Origin: Crocodylus rhombifer
Lineage: Eukaryota; Chordata; Crocodylia; Crocodylidae
DNA length: 64,000 nucleotides
Assembly: GCA_038503035.1 (NCBI GenBank)
Contig: JAVSML010000045.1
Location: 186,001 to 250,000 of the forward strand
Direction: 5' to 3'
Shown piece after piece: positions 55,808 to 64,000 of the stretch. Both the position numbers and the translations under genes were made by a program. How positions within the stretch are numbered: the first letter of the stretch is position 1; the number at the start of each line of letters is the position of its first letter. Under the pieces are notes generated by a model. It did not search any database, was not told the DNA's origin, and saw only the letters and a list, made by a program, of their open reading frames with translations.

Positions 55808-57850
55808 ATCATAGAACATTAGGGCTGGAAGGGACTGCAGGAGGTTATCTAGTCCAATCCCCTGCTCAAAGCACAACCATCTCCAACTATATTATCCCAC
55901 CTAAGGCTTTGTTTACCTGCGTCTTAAAAACCTCCAAGGATGGAGATCCCACAACCTCTCTGGATAACATGTTCCAGTGCTTTACTACCCGCCTAGTGAG
56001 AGTGTTGCCCTGTGGGGTCAGGCCACCTCTCAGGATCTCAAAACTGGTGTTAGATGGGAGGGTGTGACACAATTGCATATATACAAACACACAAATCAAT
56101 TAGGTGCATACACACACTACCAACTCAGGCACATACACATCCAAGATTACCAGCCTAGGCACATGCATACCTATCACCAATTCAAGCACATACACGCTCT
56201 GGTGATAATGACATGAAATCATACACAGTACACATATACACATAGGTTAAACTCTGACTCAGGTGAGAGTGTGTGCATGTTGGTGCCTGTGGTACCTATG
56301 CTTGGTGTGCTTGGCAACTAAAGAGCAAGTGGCAGAGATCAGGGGAAAAGGCAGTGGGGATAAGGCAATAGCAAAGAAACAGGGGTTTGCAGGCACAGAG
56401 GAGCTCAGGATGGCTGGAGCCACAGGAGCATGGGACAGGTGTTGGAGGTAATGGTGAGCCAGAAGCAGGGGAGGGAGAAATGAGACAGAAGTTAGAGGGG
56501 TGAGGAGCAGAGACTGGAGCAGGCCCAGGACCATAGTAAAGCAAAACCCAACTCAGGGGTCCAAATAACAGTTTTATTAAATGAACACTGTACTGTACAG
56601 CTTGGTTCTCACACACACTCGCACAAGCACCCCACACACACTCACACAATGGCAGTAGGAGAAAGAGACTCAGTGGAAGGGTTGGAGTCCAGGTAGGGAA
56701 GAGAAGCAGAGTCCAAGTCCTTGGCTGAAGAGAGGGTGGGTGTGCTCGATGGCCAGTCAGGGTTTTCTCCAGCAAGGTGTTGTCTAGGGGGGGGCACCAG
56801 TGGGGCCTCTGGGTGGAAAGGTGGTGTGGCATGGTGCTGGTCCAGATAGAGAGGGCATCCCCAGGAATCAGTCTTCACTACCCCTTTTTTATGGGGCAGA
56901 CTACATATGATCTCCTATGGGGAGGGCATGTCCAGGCAAGGTCAGTCCTGTTCCAGGTGTTCATACTGAGCATGTGCAGCTTGGCACAATGGTGGGTTGC
57001 CTCATCTTTTGTTTCTTGAATGCTGAGGGTGGTTCCAAGGGCTGGGTCGTTGGTCCAGGTATTAGTTTTGATGGTGGGGTGATTTAGTAGGGGGTCCTGC
57101 TATCATTGTGTTTCACTTATCCATTCACTCTTTTGTTTCAGGCATTCAAGGAAAACCAATTTACATGGGAGAGGTTACAGACTTAAATGTAAGTCATAAT
57201 TGCAGCATACTTACACAACGGGGCATGGGGACAAGATGGGAACAAGATGGGAACCTGACACAAAATGGATGCTTGACATCACTCATGCGAACCCACATTG
57301 CAGGCCTAAATCATACAATATTAACAAAGAGACACTTAAGACAATAACTGTATGGTGTAATCCATTACAGTAATCCAACACAAGCAGCAAAACATCATTA
57401 CAATAGCTCATGGTTACTGTAAAAGGGGACTTACGTACACAGGGTTTCAACTTAACGTATAACTACTTCTAAATATATATACCCATAGGGAATAGAGGAG
57501 GGGAGAGAAAAACGCAGAAATGATGGGGAAAAGGGGATGTCATATTTCTAAGTAAAAAAAAAAAGAGAGAAAAACCCGGGGGTTTTGCTACAAGAGTGTT
57601 TTTTCCTAATGTCTAACCTAAACTTCCCTTCCTGCAACTTGAGACCTTTGATCCTTGTTCTGTCATCTGCCACCACTGACAACAGTCTAGCTCTATCTTC
57701 TTTGTAACCACCCTTCAGGTAAACGGATGTAATTAACTCCCCATTTAGTAAATAAGCCCAGTTTCCTCAGCCTCTCCTCCTAAGTCATGTGCCCCAGTCC
57801 TCTAACCATTTTCATTGCCCTCTGCTGGACACTTTCCAATTTGTGTACAC
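55808..57850 (-). mobile_element. CR1 LINE 3' end split by an LTR
   Basis: The 3' part (55808-55998) has the CR1 tail ('agataacctcctgcagtccc' region) and ends inside the '[20 protein letters not shown]' block. The 5' part resumes at 57597 and reads toward 57850 as LKGGYKEDRARLLSVVADD, RKFRLDIR and 'LERVQQRAMKMV'-like segments. Joining the two restores a continuous CR1. The insert is 56003-57592. Old subfamily, as at 41302-45508. Confidence 0.88.
56003..57592 (-). mobile_element. Probable solo LTR (TG..CA) inside CR1
   Basis: The inserted segment has TG..CA ends on either strand ('tgttgccc' at 56003, 'gctaca' at 57592) and a 4-bp duplication 'agag' (55999-56002 and 57593-57596), although the wider shared string is 'agagtgtt'. 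Minus-strand signals fit an LTR: a 'cataaaaaa' TATA-like box near 56890 and an 'aataaa' signal near 56575. No primer-binding site, polypurine tract or pol was found. A 4-bp duplication points to a gammaretrovirus-like ERV or another LTR class. At 1.6 kb it is long for a solo LTR, so a non-autonomous element is the alternative. Confidence 0.55.
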
Positions 57851-59440
57851 CAGAGACTGGCCCTAAGGCAGAGTGGATAGTTTGGAGTGGCTGTGAACAC
57901 ACCCTGACATGATGTGGCAGTGGGGAAGGGGGACTCAAACCTACCCTGAGCTGCTTTGGATAACTGTCAGTTCCTGTTGTACCTGAGTGACAGCAAGCAG
58001 GCAGGATTTATTTTGTCAGAGGCAGTCCTGTGGTCAGGAAGGACTTTGTATGCATGGGGCCTAAGCGTCTGAATAAGAACTGCTCATCTCTGTGTAATGC
58101 AAGCCTTTGCAGAACACAACCACTGGTTCCAGTAGGCTCTTGCAGGGGACACCAGCTCTTGGACCTCTGCCATAGAGCCATCAGATGGGTTGCCTCTCTT
58201 TCACTTAACAAAGTAGACTGTCCTGGGCCCGGAGCCCCTGGAAGCACTGGGTCTTCCAGTCCAATTCAGTCTGCATGGCATGGCTGGCCTGACTCTGAGA
58301 GCAAAGACTTTCAAGCATCAAGTTTCAGCTCTGTGGGAAGAAGTGTGGGTGCCCTGAGGGTCACGATGTGTACAGAGGTTGCTTTTTTTTGTCATTTAAT
58401 GTGCTTTATTGCTGTGACTTAACAGAAGTGCATGGCTTTATAGCACTTTAAAAATGGGTAAAGTATTTTAAATGAACCCTTGTTAAATGAGGCATTAAAT
58501 TGGAAATGCTGTATTTTACAGCACTTCAGCGATGTACAACACTTTAAATAACTTCTGTACTCTGGTCAAATTTCTGACCAGCGGAGAAGCCCCAGGAGGC
58601 CGTGGAGTGCCCCCACCTCCCAGCCCGGAAAGTACAGGGAGACTCAGAGTCCCCCCCACCACAGCAGACAGTGCATTTCTGTCATGTTTAAGAGCACAGT
58701 AACTTTTATAGTACTATAAAAAGTGCTCTAAATTAAACACTGTAAAATGTGCATGGAGTACTTCTGTACACACCTAACACTTCTATGCTCTCAGACTGTC
58801 AGCTTCATAGCAGCCAACAATGAAAACAACAAAGTCCTTTAAGTTGGGGCAATCTGACCAGTGGGTTTTCCATGAAGCTGTAGAGTCTAGAAGTACTATT
58901 GGGGTCCACCTATCTCAAATTCATTAAAAATGTTCTTTCCTGAAGTCCTGCTGAGCTTGGGAAGCATGAAGTAAAGCATTTTGTGTTCAACAAATCAAAA
59001 CTGTTCTGAAAAAAAAATGACTAGCTCCAATTCTGAGCACTTACAGCTCTCACGTAATGTGTTGAGGAATGTGAGATATCTTGCCCTCCCAGAAACCAAC
59101 TTTTAACTCACTAAGCTGTTGTGAGATTTCATTCATTCATGTCTATACAGCACTAGGGATGACAATCACTAATAAATGCAAATTTGTATTGTTAAGTTAC
59201 GTTCATTTGAAGTGGTGCTCCAAATTTAGCTATAAATTTTTCTTGTGAAATCACCATCAGCTGCAATAATATAGTAGATAGCAATGAATTGTTTCCAAAT
59301 AATGTGTTGAAAGAGATTCCATCCCCTCCAGTTCCCATGTGCGTCCCTCAAGCAAAACATGTTTGTTTGCACTTTCTATGGGGAAGGTGGATTTTACACT
59401 TGATGAATAAGTGTTCAATTTGTATGGTGGGTAATGTCCA
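57851..59440. other. Non-coding, with one candidate MITE
   Basis: Within it, 58421-58775 has 'aacagaagtgcatggc' at the left and '..gcatggagtacttctgtac' at the right. It also has inner 'agcactttaa' and 'agtgctctaa' blocks facing each other, like a degenerate fold-back MITE. No target duplication is clear. The rest shows no element or gene. Confidence 0.3.
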
Positions 59441-62400
59441 ACTCATAGTTTCATAGTCAGTAGGGTCAAAAGGGACCTGAGCAGATCATCAAGTCTGACC
59501 CCCTGCCATGGTAGGAAAGAGTACTGGGGTCAAACAACCCCAGCAAAGTGATTGTCTAGCCTTGTCTTAAAGACCCCCAGGGTAGAAGCCAGCACCACTT
59601 TGCTTGGAAGTTGGTTTCAGATCCTAGCCACCCTGACTGTGAAGTAGCGCCTCCTGATGTCTAGTCTGAATCTACCCTCCGCCAGCTTGTGACCATTATT
59701 TCTAGTCACTCCTGGTAGTGCTCAGGGGAAAAGGGATTCCCCCAATGCCTGCTTGTCCCCTCTGACTAGTTTGTAAGGCCACTAGATCCCCCCTCAGCCT
59801 TCTTTTGTGGAGGCTGAATAAGTTCAGGTCCTGTAGCCTCTCCTCATAGGGCCTGCCCTGCTGCCCCCTGATCATGCAAGTGGCCTCCTCTGGACCCTCT
59901 CTATGCTGTCGACATCCCTCTTGAAGTGCGGTGCCCAGAACCGGACGCAGTACTCCAGCTGCGGCCTGACCAGTGCCACATAGAGGGGGAGGATCACCTC
60001 CTTGGACCTGCTTGAGGATCTGCATCTGTGGATGCATGACAAGATGCGACTGGCCTTCCTGACTGCATCCCCACATTGCCGGCCCATGTTCATCTTGGTA
60101 TCAATGATGACTCCAAGATCTTTTTCTGCCTCTGCACTGACAAGAAGGGAGTTCCCCAGCCTGTAGGTATGCTTCTGGTTCTTCCTCCCCATGTGCATCA
60201 CCTTGCACTTGTCAGTGTTGAATCCCATCCTATTCTCATCCGCCCACCCCTGTAACCTGTCTAGGTCGAATTGTAGCCTATTCCTTCCTTCTAGCGTGCC
60301 CACATCCCCCCACATCTTGGTGTCATCAGAAAATTTGAACAGGGTGCTTTTTACCCCCTCGTCCAAGTCACTGATGAAGATGTTGAGCAGTGCGGGCCCA
60401 AGGACCGAGCCCTGCAGAATCCCACTGCCCACATCCTTCCAGGTTGAAAATGACCCTTCCTCTACCACTCTCTGGGTGCAGCCCTCCAGTCAGTTGGCGA
60501 CCCATCTGACTGTGTAGGTGTCAACACCACAGTCCCCCAGTTTTTTAATGAGAACAGGGTGAGAGACAGTGCCGAAGGCCTTTCGAAAGTCCAGAAAGGC
60601 TATGTCTACTGCTATCCCTGCGTCTAAGGATTTGGTGACCAGGTTGGTCTGACAGGATCTGCCTCTAATGAACCCGTGTTGGTTGCCCCTAAGCATAATG
60701 TCCCCTGCTGGCCCCTCGTGGACAAGTGCCAGAATAATTCTCTCAAAAAGCTTACCCAGGATCGAGGTAAGACTAACTGGCCTATAGTTTCCCGGGTCCT
60801 CCTTCCTCCTTTTTTTGAAGATGGGAACCACGTTGGCCCTCTTCTAGTCCTCTGGCACCACACCAGAGGACCATGAGTGCTCGTAAAGCTGTGCCAGGGG
60901 TCCTGCAATGACCTCAGCTAATTTCCTCAGCACTCTGGGGTGGAGATCGTCTGAACCAGCTGATTTAAATACATCCAGTCCCTCCAGAAGTTCCCTGACT
61001 AGATCCTCCCTGACCCTTGGTCTAGGTGCATCTCCCATGGGGCCTGAGGGGGCCCGGTGGGGGGGCTGATTCTGTCCCGGCTCAGGAAAATGGAGGCAAA
61101 GAAGTCATTAAATTGGTTAGCTTTGTCGTCTGGTGTGACGACCAAATTTCCTAGTGTGTCTTGCAGGGGCCCCACGTTACCCAGTACCTTCTTTTTGCCC
61201 CTTATGTATATAAAAAAAGACTTCTTGTTATCCTTGATCCGGGTAGCTAGTCCCAGTCCCATCTCCGCTTTGGCCTTCCCGACTGACCCCCTGCATCCCC
61301 GAGCCACTGCAGTATAGTTCTCCCTGGTGATGGCCCCTCCCTTCCATTGGGAGTATGCCTCCCTTTCAGCTAGGAGACACTCCCAGATGCTTTTGGTGAG
61401 CCATGGGGGCTTTTGCGCCCTCCTGCGCCCTTTGATCCATGTTGGGATTACCTCCCTTTGGGCTTGGAGGATTGTCTCCTTAAGGACCACCACTCTTCTT
61501 GGACACCTGACTCCCCTCCCCTTAATCCTTCCCTGACTATTCTCCTTAGCTCATTGAAGTCTGCCTTCCTGAAATCTAGGGCTGCTGCCTTGCTGCAGGC
61601 CTTTTCCACCTTGTGCTGGATGGTGAATTCCAGCAGGCGATGATCACTGTCGCCCAGGTGGTTGAGCACCCACAGCCCCCTCACCAGGTCGTCACCTGTG
61701 GCCAGCACCAGGTCCAACAAGGCGTCTCCCCTGGTGGGGCTGTGCACCTCCTAGGTTAGATGGAGGTCCTGCATTTGGGCTAGGAACCTACGTGAGTGGT
61801 CAGACCTGGCTGACTGCTTTTCCCAGCAGATGTCTGGAAAGTTCAGGTCCCCCATGATGACCACATCCTTTGACCTAACTACCTCAGTGAGCTGACTTAA
61901 GAATTCCTGGTCTAGCCCTTCCCCTTGGTTGGGTAGTCTGTAGTAGACCCCCACCGTTAAGTCTCTTTCCCCTCGACTGCCTTGTATTCTAACCCAGAGC
62001 ACTTCAGTGTGCCCCTCCTCTAACCCTGTGCTACTTGATGAGGATATGTATTCCTCCTTAATGTAGAGCGCCACACTCCCGCCTTTCCTCCCTGTCCTGT
62101 CCCTCCTGTACAGCCTATAGCCTTTGATATTCACCACCCAGTCATGCGTTGGGTCCCACCACGTTTCAGTGAGCTCCACTATGTCTGGGTTGGTGTCAGC
62201 TAGCAGGAGGGTAAGTTCCTCTTGCTTGTTTCCCATAACAGGAGCGTTTGTGTAGAAGCATTTGAGGCCTCCTGAGGATGCGTGCACTGGCCCCCTAATC
62301 TCAGCATTGCCCTGGCCCCTGTTGCTTACCTGTGTATTTGTTCCGCTCGTCGGTCTAGCCTGGGCTGTACTTGTGGGTGCTGCTTGTTTTAGCAGTCCAA

Positions 62401-62480
62401 GGCTTCCTCCGCCCTCATCTTCCCCTTCCCCCGACGAGCCTAGTTTAAAGCCCGCCGGAGGAGGTCCGCCAACCTAGAAG
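59441..62480 (-). mobile_element. CR1 LINE, longest copy (~3 kb)
   Basis: On the minus strand: the end of the ORF1/ORF2 junction region (62300-62480), the complete AP-type endonuclease, the linker, RT, and a tail ending 'gactatgaaactatgag' at 59441. The tail block reads 'gatctgctcaggtccctttt'. It is the only copy here with most of both ORF2 enzymatic domains. It shares a subfamily with 29300-30259 and 38525-39618. The 5' edge is uncertain; the CR1 could begin anywhere from 62480 to 62560. Confidence 0.93.
59600..62287 (-). pseudogene. CR1 ORF2 (endonuclease + reverse transcriptase), near-complete but broken
   Basis: Endonuclease (62287-61448): YTNA, TETWWD (catalytic Glu), GYRLYRRDR, ALYIKEE, VYYRLPNQGE, MGDLNFPDICW (catalytic Asp/Asn) and GDSDHRLLEF (SDH). 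RT (60900-59872): VPIFKKRRKEDPGNYRPVSL, LGKLFERII, AFLDFRKAFGTV (motif A), [27 protein letters not shown] (motif C), [16 protein letters not shown]. Lesions: an in-frame TAG at 61751, a frameshift near 61490, a frameshift near 61020, TAG at 60844, TGA at 60490 and a frameshift near 59890. Catalytic residues visible in both domains are kept, so the decay is recent, but no product longer than about 200 residues can be made. Confidence 0.92.
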
Positions 62481-62927
62481 AGAACACATGCTTACCCCTA
62501 CAATCTTAATGAGTTTCGTATTGCCCCCACCCCCTCCTGCAGGGAGGGACTGTGGCTGAAATAAATTTTATCGAATGAAAGTATGATTTATGGTTGCCAG
62601 ATTCCTACTCTGTGTTGGCATGACAACTTTCAAACTGATGCTTATTTTAGTGGCTACATGATTATCCTCTGAAAAGTGGCATTTTCCTTTCTAAGACAAC
62701 TTTGCAATATATTTTCTTCTATTGCTGTATGACCAGAAAAATGCACAATACAAATCGGCATAAACACTTTAGAATTTCATAGCTAATAATGATGAAATAT
62801 ATCACTATGTAATTGCATGACCTAATTTCTTCTGGATCTGCACAATTGCAAGGAAAAGAGAAACGAATAGTAGAGAATATAAAACATTTGTATCATTATG
62901 GTGCATTCTTTTCTCTTATGCAGGCAA
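62481..62927. other. Spacer between two elements
   Basis: The first ~80 bp ('cccaccccctcctgcag') may still be CR1 5' region. The remainder is AT-rich with nothing recognisable. Confidence 0.35.
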
Positions 62928-64000
62928 GGTTTTTTTTGGGTAGATGCGATATCTTTCATTAGACCAACTAAATAGTTGCAAAAATGGTCTTTGCAAGCTT
63001 TTAGGCACAAGTATCCTTCCTCAGGCATTGGGAGACTCTGCTCCTGTTATGTGTTTTCCAAGATAGAAAAGAAGCTGAAATAAGAAGTCTGTGAAAATGC
63101 AAATGAGTAGAAATTTGGGAGACAATGGGTGGAGAGAAAGGGTGGGGGGGAGGAAAATGTGTGAAGCAATGCAAGAGGTCGGCTTGAAGCAGGTACCTGG
63201 TATATCAGGTGTCAGGCAAGTTGTAATGTGTCATCAATCCAGTGTCTGTATTAAGCCCATGATTTTTTGTATCTAGTAGATTTATGAAGTGAAGTTCATA
63301 GGCTCGTCAACAAAATGTGTTTTGTAAGTTCCCTTTGAGGATTAGAGCTGTGAAATTGGAGAGGGTGTGACTGCCTTGTGAGAAGTGGGTACCCACCGGT
63401 AATTGGGTATTCTTATCTTTGGTGGATTTTCAGTGTGGTATGGATCCATTTGGTGTGGTTTGCGACATAGGAATTTTGCTTTTGGTGATGAGGTTAAGCA
63501 AGGTTTGGTGGTTGTTTAATGGCTAGGATGGGTGGTTCTGGAAAGATCTCTTTAAGAATTGGGTCTTCTTCTAATATCGATTGGAATTGTTTGAGGATCT
63601 TCCGTATAGGCTCCAGGGAAAGATGGTATGTCATAACAAATTGTGTGTGATTCATGGGGACTTTCTTTTTGTACTGTAGGAAGTCTTCATGTGGTATCCA
63701 GGTGGCTCTTTCAAAAGTGCAAGCTATCTCTCTGGAGGGAGTGTCCTTGCTGGGTGAAAGCCCTTTGGAGATTTGTGAGGTGATGATTGTGGGTATTCTC
63801 CTCAGTGCAAATCCAGTGCTATTGGACAGCTTGGCTGTAAATTACAGATTTTTGGTGTGTTTAGGGTGATTGCTGGTTCTCTGCAGATATGTATGTTGGT
63901 TTGTGGGTTTCTTGTATATGGTGCTTTGTATTTTACCATTTTGGATCATGGTGTCTTAAAGGAAATGTTGGTGTTAAGTTATTCAAGAGATAGTCTGATG
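62928..64000 (-). mobile_element. Retroelement 3' part (LINE or Penelope-like), runs off window end
   Basis: On the minus strand the element ends '..ctaatgaaagatatcgcat' and a short A-run. Upstream, between 63250 and 63720, a degenerate frame reads WIPHEDFLQYKKKVPMNHT, then HLSLEPIRKILKQF, ILEEDPILKEIFPEPPILA and KQPPNL. The '..iL..DP.l..iF...P..a.k...NL' order is typical of the tail of Penelope-like and some LINE polyproteins, before the 'C-x-R-x-C' and GIY-YIG parts. Neither of those parts is visible, and stops and frameshifts occur. It shares segments with 49250-50072. Confidence 0.55.

Noticed and set aside
56296..56832. 178-codon minus frame in the LTR-like insert
   Set aside because: Serine/proline/leucine-rich, no retroviral motif. 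Not reported as a gene.
1..64000. CRISPR array, prokaryotic operons or a novel defence system
   Set aside because: No regularly spaced identical short repeats with unique spacers and no packed ORFs. The content is plainly vertebrate and transposon-rich.

Overview
The window looks like vertebrate, most likely crocodilian, nuclear DNA. CR1 LINE fragments dominate, on both strands and at several ages, and many keep the CR1 tail (a 'gacctc..aggtcccttcc' block followed by tATGAAAT-type repeats). They sit beside hAT-type DNA transposons, MIR-like SINE remnants, old retroelement tails, dinucleotide microsatellites and two 10-N assembly gaps. There are no closely packed ORFs, operons or ribosome-binding sites. 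I found no exon of a recognisable host gene, no rRNA or functional tRNA, and no CRISPR array. The organism is inferred from repeat content only, without a database search.

Layout. 1-4.7 kb: a repeat whose inverted partner lies at 53.6 kb, then mostly unique DNA. 4.7-7.6 kb: a fold-back hAT MITE with a perfect 8-bp target duplication, a broken Ty3/gypsy pol relic and a minus-strand CR1 with a long open RT frame. 7.6-16 kb: mostly unique. 16.2-17.3 kb: two related hAT elements, one inserted across the end of the other. 18-26 kb: mostly unique with SINE relics. 26-30 kb: a hairpin, a hAT fragment with about 155-bp tandem repeats, and an internally deleted CR1. 30-36 kb: unique. 36.4-37.7 kb: a decayed Tigger/pogo transposase. 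38.5-46 kb: a run of plus-strand CR1 copies, one split by a hAT element. 48.37-52.76 kb: a 4.4-kb hAT element with its own decayed transposase, later invaded by a CR1 and by two inverted retroelement tails. 53-54.3 kb: a CR1 tail split by another hAT, then the partner of the first repeat. 55.8-57.85 kb: a CR1 split by a probable solo LTR. 59.4-62.5 kb: the most complete CR1, with endonuclease and RT but several stops and frameshifts. 62.9-64 kb: a retroelement tail running off the end.

No genes here work together as a pathway. The content is a layered record of transposition, and target-site duplications let several layers be ordered. The best observations are two different hAT elements at the same nucleotide of two separate CR1 tails, a nested pair of related hATs with both target duplications resolved, and a palindromic hAT MITE whose centre is an assembly gap. 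None of the elements looks able to move on its own.
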